5,506 bases of DNA from Muribaculaceae bacterium. Lineage in GTDB: Bacteria; Bacteroidota; Bacteroidia; Bacteroidales; Muribaculaceae. Of this stretch, positions 1 through 5,506 are shown in pieces. A program made the position numbers and the translations under genes. The first letter of the stretch is position 1. Each line of letters starts with the position of its first letter. The stretch lies in NCBI GenBank assembly GCA_017962285.1, contig JAGCVR010000209.1, positions 1 to 5,506 of the forward strand, read 5' to 3'. The notes under the pieces were generated by a model. The model made no database searches. It was not told the DNA's origin and saw only the letters and a list, made by a program, of their open reading frames with translations.

Positions 1-41
1 AGTTTTTGTTATTTTGCTAACAAGGATTTTAGTTAATTACG

Positions 42-72
42 CAAAGTTAATGTTTTTTTGCCAAAATATCAA
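42..72 (-). promoter_or_regulatory. Candidate Bacteroidota promoter firing leftwards out of the window
   Basis: Read on the minus strand, TTG (72-70) is followed by 20 nt and then TAACTTTG (49-42), a perfect match to the Bacteroidota primary-sigma -7 consensus TAnnTTTG, with a -33 TTG at about the usual spacing. A run of seven A lies just upstream of the -7 box. Transcription would start near position 36 and run left, so a minus-strand gene probably begins beyond position 1. The remaining 35-40 nt to the edge are AT-rich, as expected of a leader without a Shine-Dalgarno sequence. The motif match is seen directly; activity is inferred. Confidence 0.6.
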
Positions 73-131
73 CACTAATGTTTCCAGTCTGCGACATTTT
101 TCATTCACACACATGCAGCAGTACACACAAC

Positions 132-160
132 AAGAGCGCCCCCGCTGTGGGAACGCCCTC
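132..160 (-). terminator. Strand-specific hairpin, probable terminator of the LRR/dockerin gene
   Basis: In the minus-strand RNA, 159-149 pairs with 133-143 over 11 consecutive positions (eight Watson-Crick and three G-U) around a five-base loop, ACAGC. The stem can extend by G-U pairs at 160/132 and 161/131. In the plus-strand RNA the three wobble positions become A-C mismatches, so the structure favours the minus transcript. The 3' side runs into a moderately U-rich stretch (UCUUGUUGUGUGU). It lies about 150 nt past the stop codon of the minus-strand gene and before the outward promoter at 42-72, which is where a terminator belongs. The U-tract is imperfect, so a different structured RNA role is possible. 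Confidence 0.5.
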
Positions 161-182
161 ATATCTCAATTAAAGACCATTC

Positions 183-206
183 GCTCGATTTCTCGATTCC
201 TGGATT
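183..206. repeat. Short degenerate 8-bp-period tandem repeat
   Basis: Three consecutive octamers read GCTCGATT, TCTCGATT and CCTGGATT. All share nnTsGATT. The period equals that of the larger array starting 32 bp further on, although the unit sequence differs. With only three units this could be chance or the decayed end of a once longer satellite. Confidence 0.35.
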
Positions 207-237
207 ATTCGCTAACCATAAAGGTATTAGCTTGTTT

Positions 238-309
238 ACTCGTCAACTTGTTAACTTGTTAACTCGTCAACTTGTTAACTTGTTAACTTGTTAACTCGTC
301 AACTTGTCA
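238..309. repeat. Tandem array of nine 8-bp units
   Basis: Nine contiguous octamers start at 238, 246, 254, 262, 270, 278, 286, 294 and 302. There are three variants: A = ACTCGTCA, B = ACTTGTTA and C = ACTTGTCA, in the order A B B A B B B A C. A degenerate tenth unit (GCTTGTTT) precedes at 230. Units differ only at positions 4 and 7, always C versus T. Each B unit followed by A creates the palindrome GTTAAC. On the minus strand every unit carries TGA or TAA, and because 8 is not a multiple of 3, successive stops fall in all three frames. The right edge of the array coincides with the TGA stop of the LRR/dockerin gene (309-307). The array sits in that gene's 3' untranslated region, between the stop and the hairpin at 132-160. 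Confidence 0.95.
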
Positions 310-2361
310 ACTTCCTATTACAGTTCCCGCAAGCATCACCACGTCGTTAACCTCTATTTTGCCGTTGCCGTCAACATCTGCCACCGTAAGGCTCACGCCG
401 TTCATCGAACCGCCCATCGCTATATCCGCAAGTATCACCACGTCGTTCACCTCAAGGAGTCCGTTGCCGTCAAGGTCGCCAACCAGTTCAGCAGCCAATG
501 TTGACCTGAATGTCACGAGTCCTGTACCTCTTCCATAATAAGTGGCATAAGGGCTGTAGGTGCAGTTTGTGAAATCGGTATCAACCAGGGTGAGTTTCTT
601 GAATCCAGCTATCACGTCTTCCGTCTTGTTTTGCCGTGTGAAACTTCCAGAGCAGTTGTTTATCGTGAAGACTGATGAAGCTGGTGTGCCGTAGTAAACA
701 GCACAATTCTTGTTTACAGCCACAAAGTTGGGAAAATCCTTTATCGTGAAATTTCCGCCATCGTGGAAATCGAAGGTGTATTTACCAACTCCATAAGACC
801 AAAGTGTGGAGTTGGTATCCCCAAACACCGTCACATCTGCATAAGCTCCAGTAAATGGACGTTTTGCCTCAATGGCGCACTGAGAATTAACCACACTCAC
901 CCCATTGCAATAAATCTTCAAGTGCTGGCACGTACTCTTGATAAAGGTAGTGCTCTGATCCTTGTGGGCGACACCGTTCAACGTTATGGAAGTTCTGCTG
1001 AAATCCACACTCACCCCCGACACATTGATGTCACTGTTCGAAGAAATGTCCACTCCATTGATAGTGATTTTATCAAGATCGCCGGTTGTGTTGGTGAAAT
1101 ATCCGCTCCACAGGTTTCTGTAATAACTCAGTGATGCGTATGGAACATGAAGATATTTTGCGCTCCCGCTGTTGATGTTATAGAATGCTGTCCCTTCAAA
1201 CGAGTATGCAGACGTGTTTCCGCCACTGTATATATAAACATACTGAATGGGAGAATGTGCGAAAGCATACTGACCAATAGTCCTTGTTACTCTGGGCAGT
1301 ATCAGTTTGGTAAGCCCGGAATATGCAAACGCGTAATCTCCGAATGAGATATAATAATTATGCGAATAGACATCATTATTATAAGGAAAAGTTATTGAAG
1401 TAAGAGCCGTACATTTGTAAAAGGATTTTGAGCCGAAATTCAACAACCTTTCATAGCTTTCGCCGAGTGATACACTCGACAAACTTGTACAATTCATAAA
1501 TGCCTCTGGATTTATATATTTCACTTTAGCGAATGATGCTGTAGTGAGGCTGCTACCCTTGAAGGCTCCGGCACCTATAGTCTCAATATTATCTGTACCG
1601 GTGATTTTAGTAATTCCGCCATTCACACTTCCCGAACTGCTGAAACTGTAACCACCTATTTCACGGACCTGATAAGTTGTTCCGTTAACAACCACCGAGG
1701 AAGCGACGTTGCAAGTGGTTCCACCACCCACCAACTTTGCAAGACCGCTCTCTATCACATAATACCCCACTTTGGTACCCGAACCGTATGAAATGTCATA
1801 CACATTGGCGGTGGAATAGATTTGAGAGAATCTTTTCCAATAGGTGGCATTCTTAAATTTAGTGATAATTGCAGGATCGTCGCGGCGCACGTTCAAGCGC
1901 GAGAGCACAGCACCGGGGAATGGATCATCGATACATTCAGGTGGCGTGCTTGCGGCAGTATAAATGTACAGGTTTCCGGTGCAGTTCTTGAAACAATCCC
2001 CTTGAAGCAGATTCAGCGAACTGGGCATACGCACCACATCCAGATTGGTGCAGCCTTCGAAGGCGCAGTCCTCAATCTCAGTGACACCATAGGGGATATT
2101 GACTTCTTCAATGTTGAGGTTGCCGCTGAACGCCCAGCTGCCTATATGTTCTACCGAATAAGTGGTACCGTTATACGTAACTCTGCCGGGGAAATTCACT
2201 ACCGACATTGCCGAAGTGGTGGCGCTGGGGCTGAAGCCGTCCACGATACAGGTGTTTGCGCCTGTTGTATAGTATTTGTAGTTTCCCACATTGAAATACA
2301 CGGCCCATGCCGGTATCGCCATCAACACTATTGCCGTTAAAAATGCTATACGCTTAAACAT
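307..2361 (-). CDS. Exported BspA-type leucine-rich-repeat protein with C-terminal dockerin pair
   Basis: This is a complete 684-residue protein with an ATG start and a TGA stop. Residues 1-20 form a type I signal peptide (basic MFKR, hydrophobic core, AWA before the cleavage point) with no lipobox Cys. Residues 21-186 and 187-428 are two related modules. Each opens with a beta-rich leader ending in nGTTYxVxxIG (around 64-74 and 226-236) and continues with LRR_5/TpLRR-like repeats of the AF..C..L type: about three in the first module and six in the second. Residues 430-620 are Asn/Ser/Thr-rich and probably beta-structured, with no family I can name. Residues 628-650 and 661-683 are two dockerin-like calcium loops (DxDxNxxxExxD). 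There is no T9SS-like C-terminal domain. BspA-type LRR proteins are known surface or secreted adhesins; the ligand here is unknown. No Shine-Dalgarno sequence precedes the start, as is normal in this phylum. GC content varies strongly along the gene, lowest around 1321-1500. The domain call is firm; function as a binder is inferred. Confidence 0.93.
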   Translation of the reverse strand: MFKRIAFLTAIVLMAIPAWAVYFNVGNYKYYTTGANTCIVDGFSPSATTSAMSVVNFPGRVTYNGTTYSVEHIGSWAFSGNLNIEEVNIPYGVTEIEDCAFEGCTNLDVVRMPSSLNLLQGDCFKNCTGNLYIYTAASTPPECIDDPFPGAVLSRLNVRRDDPAIITKFKNATYWKRFSQIYSTANVYDISYGSGTKVGYYVIESGLAKLVGGGTTCNVASSVVVNGTTYQVREIGGYSFSSSGSVNGGITKITGTDNIETIGAGAFKGSSLTTASFAKVKYINPEAFMNCTSLSSVSLGESYERLLNFGSKSFYKCTALTSITFPYNNDVYSHNYYISFGDYAFAYSGLTKLILPRVTRTIGQYAFAHSPIQYVYIYSGGNTSAYSFEGTAFYNINSGSAKYLHVPYASLSYYRNLWSGYFTNTTGDLDKITINGVDISSNSDINVSGVSVDFSRTSITLNGVAHKDQSTTFIKSTCQHLKIYCNGVSVVNSQCAIEAKRPFTGAYADVTVFGDTNSTLWSYGVGKYTFDFHDGGNFTIKDFPNFVAVNKNCAVYYGTPASSVFTINNCSGSFTRQNKTEDVIAGFKKLTLVDTDFTNCTYSPYATYYGRGTGLVTFRSTLAAELVGDLDGNGLLEVNDVVILADIAMGGSMNGVSLTVADVDGNGKIEVNDVVMLAGTVIGS
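313..480 (-). repeat. Dockerin-like calcium-loop pair, duplicated at DNA level
   Basis: Two 23-residue F-hand loops lie 33 residues (99 bp) apart at the extreme C-terminus of the LRR protein. Loop 1 has D629, D631, N633, E637 and D640; loop 2 has D662, D664, N666, E670 and D673. These are the 1-3-5-9-12 positions of a dockerin calcium site, and both loops are followed by a VNDVV.LA helix. The DNA of the two copies is still close: the plus-strand segments at 329-348 and 428-447 differ at one base in twenty. In clostridia, dockerins dock to cohesins. In Bacteroidales such terminal pairs occur without known scaffoldins, so the partner is unknown. Confidence 0.85.
1078..2301 (-). other. Two tandem LRR modules (internal domain duplication)
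   Basis: Module 1 (residues 21-186, about 1804-2301) and module 2 (residues 187-428, about 1078-1803) each begin with a beta-rich domain, then the conserved segments VTYNGTTYSVEHIG and VVVNGTTYQVREIG, 162 residues apart, then LRR repeats. Both modules close with an edge strand and aromatic motif: LNVRR followed by YWKRFSQI in module 1, and LHVPY followed by LWSGYF in module 2. That is the usual end cap of these Bacteroidales LRR blocks. The arrangement suggests one ancestral module was duplicated, and that module 2 later gained repeats or module 1 lost some. Confidence 0.7.
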
Positions 2362-2417
2362 AGTTGTGAGTTTGAGTTTATATTCGTTTTTAGTTTTTTA
2401 TTTTTTCGTACAAAATG

Positions 2418-2425
2418 CAAAAATA
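2418..2425 (-). promoter_or_regulatory. Candidate -7 box for the LRR/dockerin gene
   Basis: On the minus strand TATTTTTG matches TAnnTTTG exactly and is followed by C, as is common. It lies 56 nt upstream of the ATG, giving a leader of roughly 50 nt that is A-rich near the start codon. No clear TTG sits 19-21 nt upstream (the nearest candidates are GTG and TGG), so only half of the promoter is supported. In such AT-rich DNA a chance match is possible. Confidence 0.4.
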
Positions 2426-2643
2426 ATAATTATTCCGCACTTTTCCACCATTTACAATAATTTTTCCGCGAATTTTCCGCCAAATCATGCCTGATTTTGA
2501 TTCCAGTGAGACTGGAGGTCTGTTATCATCGATGATGAAGTATAAAGAGAAGCATATTCCTTATTTTGCGTCTGAGGTCTACATTTCTTGGTTTTGCTAA
2601 AAAAATAATAGAAAATAATAGCAATAAGTCTCAAAAAAAAATG

Positions 2644-2651
2644 TAACTTTA
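2644..2651 (+). promoter_or_regulatory. Candidate -7 box for the amidase gene
   Basis: TAACTTTA matches TAnnTTTG except at the last base. It follows a run of nine A and is followed by CG. The outward promoter at 42-49 has the same layout (seven A, a few bases, then TAACTTTGCG), which supports this assignment. No -33 TTG is visible at the expected distance. Transcription would begin near 2657, giving a leader of about 50 nt before the ATG at 2710. Confidence 0.35.
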
Positions 2652-2709
2652 CGAAACATAAGCAAGTTTCAAGCAAAACGAAATTGAATAATAATCTAAT
2701 ATTCTGATT

Positions 2710-2733
2710 ATGAACAGGATTATGAACAGGATT
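2710..2733 (+). repeat. Perfect 12-bp tandem duplication covering the start codon
   Basis: ATGAACAGGATT occurs twice back to back, giving MNRIMNRI and two in-frame start codons (2710 and 2722). Neither has a Shine-Dalgarno sequence. Either start leaves a working signal peptide: the first has two Arg before the hydrophobic core, the second has one. I chose 2710 because it gives the longer basic region and the usual leader length from the candidate -7 box, but 2722 is equally possible. Confidence 0.9.
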
Positions 2734-5506
2734 ACAACAATATTAATTGTGGCGCTTACGGCAATAACTGTAACTGCCCAGCAGCCTACTTCCAAACCGC
2801 TGCGGGTGGTATCGAGAGCTGCCAGTGATGTTAAAATTTACCTGAATCCGGGTCATGGCGGATGGGGCAAGGACGATCGTCCGCTCGGAACTATCCCCTA
2901 TCCTGTGAACAGCGGCGGCACATCCACGTCGACTTTCCCCGACACTTGCGGTTTCTACGAGTCGAATACAAACTTGTGGAAAATGCTCGAAACACGAGAC
3001 CGACTCATTGAAATGGGTGTCCCTGCCGAGAACATTAAAATGAGCCGATGGAACAACGGCCCCTACCCTCGCGATGGCGTTACTTACCATTCGGGCACAA
3101 ATTTCAACCGCTCTTTTTCTGTGATATGCGCTGAAGTGAATGCGGGAAACTACGACTATTTCCTGTCAATGCACAGCAATGCCGCCACCGACCACACCAA
3201 GACAAACTACGAAGTGTTGCTTTATCGCCAGACCTACAGCTCTTCGGAAGGTTATAACGAAGCTGTGCCGCCAAGCAAACAAATGGCGCAAACCATGTGG
3301 CCATATCACTACATGGACGAACTTGACCCGCACACGAGTTATCTGCGCGATAACCCATACATAGCCGGAGACCAGAAGTTTATGGGAACAACCTATAGCA
3401 CCGGCTACTACGGTGTGCTCAAGCACAACGCCCCGGGATATATCCTCGAGGGCTTTTTCCACACCTACGACCCAGCCAAGCACCGCGCCCTGAATGAGGA
3501 TTACTGTCGTCAGGAAGGCGCACGTACTGCCCGGGGAATTGCCGCATGGTTCAGCATCCCCGACCTGCCAACAGGCGACATCATGGGCACGGTGAAAGAC
3601 AAGAGCCAGAGTATCAGCAATGCCTGCTACGTCTATAACACATCGAAAGGCGATGACATGTACGCCCCCATTCACGGTGCTGTGGTTACTCTGTATAAAG
3701 GTGAGAATTTCGTCGCCGAATACTGCACCGATGATTATTACAATGGCGTGTTTGTGTTCGAGGGGCTTACTCCGGGCTCCGACTACTATATCAGTGTGAA
3801 AAAAGACGGATACGCAAACATTGACCTCAGCGGTCCATATACGGTGACTGCCGCCCAGACAACATATCCCCAGCTATACATGACCGCCGGGACTCCTACC
3901 AACCTTGGCGTGAGCGACCTGCAGCTTTCGCTCACAAAAGAGTTTACCGATGTGGCAATTCCAGTACTGCAGGACAAGAAAGTGCGCCGTGTCCTGCAAC
4001 GCGACGACTATCTGGTGGTGCTGGCGGTGGAAGACAACACCACTCACACTCCGCATCTTTACAGGATAGCCCCGAGTCAGGCGGCTCCCAATGCCGACGG
4101 CGATGAACCGCTGGTGACCGAGATCAGCACTGCAGGACTGGTCTCTACCTCCGGCAACTGCGGCACTCAACTATATGACCTTAGCGACATTGCCTTCACT
4201 TCCGACGGATACCTCGTGGGATGCAACGCGCTGAAGACCCAGAGCAGTGCCGACCAGGTGGAGAGCGGAACACGAGGCGTGTGGCGGGTGTATAAGTGGA
4301 ACAGTTTGAGCGGAGCACCCACCCAGTGGTTCACCACTTCCGAAAACGAACTTTCGAGCGGTCATTTCTATCGTGCCAACGTGGGACTCACAATGGCATA
4401 TAACGGCAGCAGCCAGGACGGATGGATAATGACGCCGGCAATCAATGCCTATGAAGCTACCAGTTCTCCGCAAATACGCGACATTGCTATGCACATTTCC
4501 GGAGGTGAGCTTTCCGCTACATATTCTAATTACGACCGTGACGCAAGCGAAAACCGTCCGAACCAAAGCCTCACTGCCTACGGCAACGATGTGCTCTACA
4601 TAGCCTCGCCAAAGGCCGACGACCGGTTCATCATCGACGGATCGCTGATTGCTCCCACCGAGAAACGCGTGAACACACAAGATTGCCTTGCCGCAAAAGA
4701 ATTGGGGTCACTTCCTCTGACCAACACCGACCTTGTTAGCAACGGCGCATCAACCCTTACCGTGCAACGCCATCTGCTGCTGATCTCCCCCCATAGCGAC
4801 GACGGTTCGACCAATAGCGGAATCCAAATCCACGACATTACCGCCGGATTGTCCTCGGCACAACTGGTGAGTGCCACAAATGCGTCGGTCGATGCTCTCT
4901 CCTGGCAAGCCATTGGCGCTACTGGAGGCACAAGTGGAAACAAAATCACTTTGCACTTGCTTCGCGACGGAAAACTCTCGCGTTGGACTGCAACAGTTGG
5001 TACCGGAACTATCGACGACCCCACACAAGACTTGAATCTTGACCTGGAGCTGAAATATTCCGCCAATTCCATTACTGAACTCAGCGGAAAGGATGTGCGC
5101 CGTGCCGTTCATCTCGGAGACGGAGAATTTGCCGTGCTGGCTGTGGATAACAACCGCACTCCATACCTGTATAAAGTTAATCCCGACTCCCGTACCGCAA
5201 CCACCATCAGCACCAAAGGCGTGGTGGATGTTGCTTCCGAAAACAATCAGGGCAGTTCACTATATACACTGAGCGACATTGCTCTCACTTCCGACGGGAA
5301 ACTCATTGCCGTGAACATGTTGCAGACCCAGGACACCGACAACGACAATCAAATCGCCACCGGTTACAGTCGTGGATATCTGCGCATTTATCGCTGGGAT
5401 GACCTGGATGGCAAACCAGATCAGTGGTTTACAAGTCCAAGCGCCGGAAACTTCTACAAGGCACTGGTGGGCGGCTCAATCGCTTACAATGGCTCAGCGA
5501 CCAACG
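2710..5506 (+). CDS. Exported N-acetylmuramoyl-L-alanine amidase (Amidase_3) with large accessory repeats, 3' end outside window
   Basis: The frame is open for 932 codons from ATG 2710 to the edge, with no stop. Residues 1-23 form a type I signal peptide (cleavage likely after TVTA). Residues 41-282 are a zinc-dependent Amidase_3 domain, the family that cuts the bond between MurNAc and L-Ala of the peptidoglycan stem. The expected zinc ligands are H49 (NPGHGG), E84 (FYESN) and H155 (SMHSNA); the catalytic Glu is E247 (YILEGFF); R121 and N157 fit family positions. The H49-E84 spacing of 35 is longer than in simple amidases, implying an extra loop near the active site. Residues 289-392 resemble a carboxypeptidase-regulatory-like beta-sandwich (GTV, GAVVTLYKG, FEGLTPGSDYYISVKKDGY). 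From residue 404 come two copies of a module of about 365 residues, probably beta-propeller-like; the second is cut by the edge. It should act outside the inner membrane on peptidoglycan, but whether on its own wall or that of other bacteria cannot be told. An alternative start is the in-frame ATG at 2722. The enzyme call is strong; the roles of the accessory modules are unknown. Confidence 0.93.
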   Translation, partial: MNRIMNRITTILIVALTAITVTAQQPTSKPLRVVSRAASDVKIYLNPGHGGWGKDDRPLGTIPYPVNSGGTSTSTFPDTCGFYESNTNLWKMLETRDRLIEMGVPAENIKMSRWNNGPYPRDGVTYHSGTNFNRSFSVICAEVNAGNYDYFLSMHSNAATDHTKTNYEVLLYRQTYSSSEGYNEAVPPSKQMAQTMWPYHYMDELDPHTSYLRDNPYIAGDQKFMGTTYSTGYYGVLKHNAPGYILEGFFHTYDPAKHRALNEDYCRQEGARTARGIAAWFSIPDLPTGDIMGTVKDKSQSISNACYVYNTSKGDDMYAPIHGAVVTLYKGENFVAEYCTDDYYNGVFVFEGLTPGSDYYISVKKDGYANIDLSGPYTVTAAQTTYPQLYMTAGTPTNLGVSDLQLSLTKEFTDVAIPVLQDKKVRRVLQRDDYLVVLAVEDNTTHTPHLYRIAPSQAAPNADGDEPLVTEISTAGLVSTSGNCGTQLYDLSDIAFTSDGYLVGCNALKTQSSADQVESGTRGVWRVYKWNSLSGAPTQWFTTSENELSSGHFYRANVGLTMAYNGSSQDGWIMTPAINAYEATSSPQIRDIAMHISGGELSATYSNYDRDASENRPNQSLTAYGNDVLYIASPKADDRFIIDGSLIAPTEKRVNTQDCLAAKELGSLPLTNTDLVSNGASTLTVQRHLLLISPHSDDGSTNSGIQIHDITAGLSSAQLVSATNASVDALSWQAIGATGGTSGNKITLHLLRDGKLSRWTATVGTGTIDDPTQDLNLDLELKYSANSITELSGKDVRRAVHLGDGEFAVLAVDNNRTPYLYKVNPDSRTATTISTKGVVDVASENNQGSSLYTLSDIALTSDGKLIAVNMLQTQDTDNDNQIATGYSRGYLRIYRWDDLDGKPDQWFTSPSAGNFYKALVGGSIAYNGSATN
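3574..3885 (+). other. Carboxypeptidase-regulatory-like domain in the amidase
   Basis: Residues about 289-392 follow the pattern GxIxGTVxD...APIHGAVVTLYKG...YNGVFVFEGLTPGSDYYISVKKDGY, typical of CarboxypepD_reg-like/transthyretin-fold domains that are common in Bacteroidota exported proteins. It probably acts as a rigid spacer or binding domain between the catalytic domain and the C-terminal modules. The family match is by pattern only. Confidence 0.65.
3919..5506 (+). repeat. Two copies of a ~365-residue propeller-like module in the amidase C-terminus
   Basis: Copy 1 starts near residue 404 and copy 2 near residue 777; copy 2 is incomplete. Matching landmarks are KKVRRVL/KDVRRAV (423, 794), LYDLSDIAFTSDG/LYTLSDIALTSDG (488, 851), VYKW/IYRW with QWFT (527, 893) and HFYRANVG/NFYKALVG (552, 914). 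The period is 363-371 residues. DNA similarity is still obvious around 4171 and 5260. The SDIAxTSDGxL...N...YKW pattern resembles Bacteroidota secreted propeller-like families such as DUF4623, but this needs a profile search. Function is unknown; glycan or peptidoglycan binding is only a guess. Confidence 0.75.

Larger units (their letters stand above)
2362..2709. other. Divergent intergenic region, no gene
   Basis: This 348-bp gap separates the two divergently transcribed genes. It is strongly AT-rich next to both start codons. It holds one candidate -7 box per direction (2418-2425 minus, 2644-2651 plus). It also holds an inverted repeat TCCAGT-GAG-ACTGGA (2502-2516), a perfect 12-bp palindrome ATCATCGATGAT (2525-2536) and two copies of GAGGTCT (2515-2521 and 2574-2580). 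The less AT-rich core at about 2487-2580 could hold an operator or a remnant of something else. I see no convincing coding sequence, tRNA or riboswitch. Confidence 0.6.

Noticed and set aside
14..262. Plus-strand frame of 82 codons in the left intergenic region
   Set aside because: It runs through the hairpin and the 8-bp array, has no protein-like composition or domain, and is opposed by the outward promoter and terminator on the other strand.
238..309. CRISPR array
   Set aside because: The 8-bp units are directly adjacent without spacers, far too short for CRISPR repeats, and no cas gene is present.
232..309. Insertion-sequence end or attachment site
   Set aside because: There is no transposase or integrase, no inverted terminal repeats and no target duplication; a simple satellite explains the pattern.
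307..480. Evidence of a cellulosome-like complex
   Set aside because: A dockerin pair is present, but there is no cohesin or scaffoldin in the window, and such terminal pairs are seen in Bacteroidales without cellulosomes.
1822..2340. Plus-strand frame of 172 codons opposite the LRR gene
   Set aside because: It is an antisense shadow of a gene with a clear signal peptide and LRR domains; it has no recognisable domain or start context of its own.
2562..2568. TATTTTG as a -7 box for the amidase
   Set aside because: It lacks one base of the TAnnTTTG spacing and would give a leader of over 130 nt; the site at 2644 fits better.
2485..2676. Minus-strand frame of 63 codons in the divergent gap with a hydrophobic stretch
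   Set aside because: The hydrophobic run comes from translating AT-rich promoter DNA (Phe/Ile/Tyr/Lys). The frame overlaps the candidate -7 box of the amidase and has no supporting motif.
3166..3675. Minus-strand frame of 169 codons opposite the amidase catalytic domain
   Set aside because: The plus strand here encodes the conserved Amidase_3 active-site residues. The antisense frame is a by-product of its GC-rich codon use, as are those at 4171-4680 and 4596-5072.

Overview
The window looks like chromosome from an anaerobic Bacteroidota, most likely a gut Bacteroidales (Prevotella/Muribaculaceae-like). The clues are the absence of Shine-Dalgarno sequences, AT-rich gaps, -7 promoter boxes of the Bacteroidota TAnnTTTG type, and two large exported proteins typical of that order: a BspA-type leucine-rich-repeat protein ending in a dockerin pair, and a secreted peptidoglycan amidase with long accessory domains. 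The exact genus cannot be fixed from this sequence.

Layout, left to right. Positions 1-306 hold no gene. They contain a strong candidate promoter pointing left out of the window (42-72, minus strand), a hairpin that pairs fully only in the minus-strand transcript (132-160, probable terminator of the LRR gene), a short 8-bp-period repeat (183-206) and a clean array of nine 8-bp units (238-309) whose last unit contains the LRR gene's stop codon. Positions 307-2361 (minus) encode a complete 684-residue exported LRR/dockerin protein. Positions 2362-2709 are a divergent gap with a candidate promoter for each gene and two small inverted repeats. Positions 2710-5506 (plus) encode at least 932 residues of an exported zinc N-acetylmuramoyl-L-alanine amidase. 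It continues past the right edge.

The two genes are divergently transcribed, and both products carry type I signal peptides without a lipobox. One is expected to bind or adhere (LRR, Ca2+-dockerin); the other is expected to cut peptidoglycan. No shared operon or direct functional link is visible. I see no mobile element, CRISPR array, tRNA or rRNA. No complete new system is evident. The most unusual items are the octamer array fused to a stop codon, the strand-asymmetric hairpin, and the amidase with large repeated propeller-like modules.
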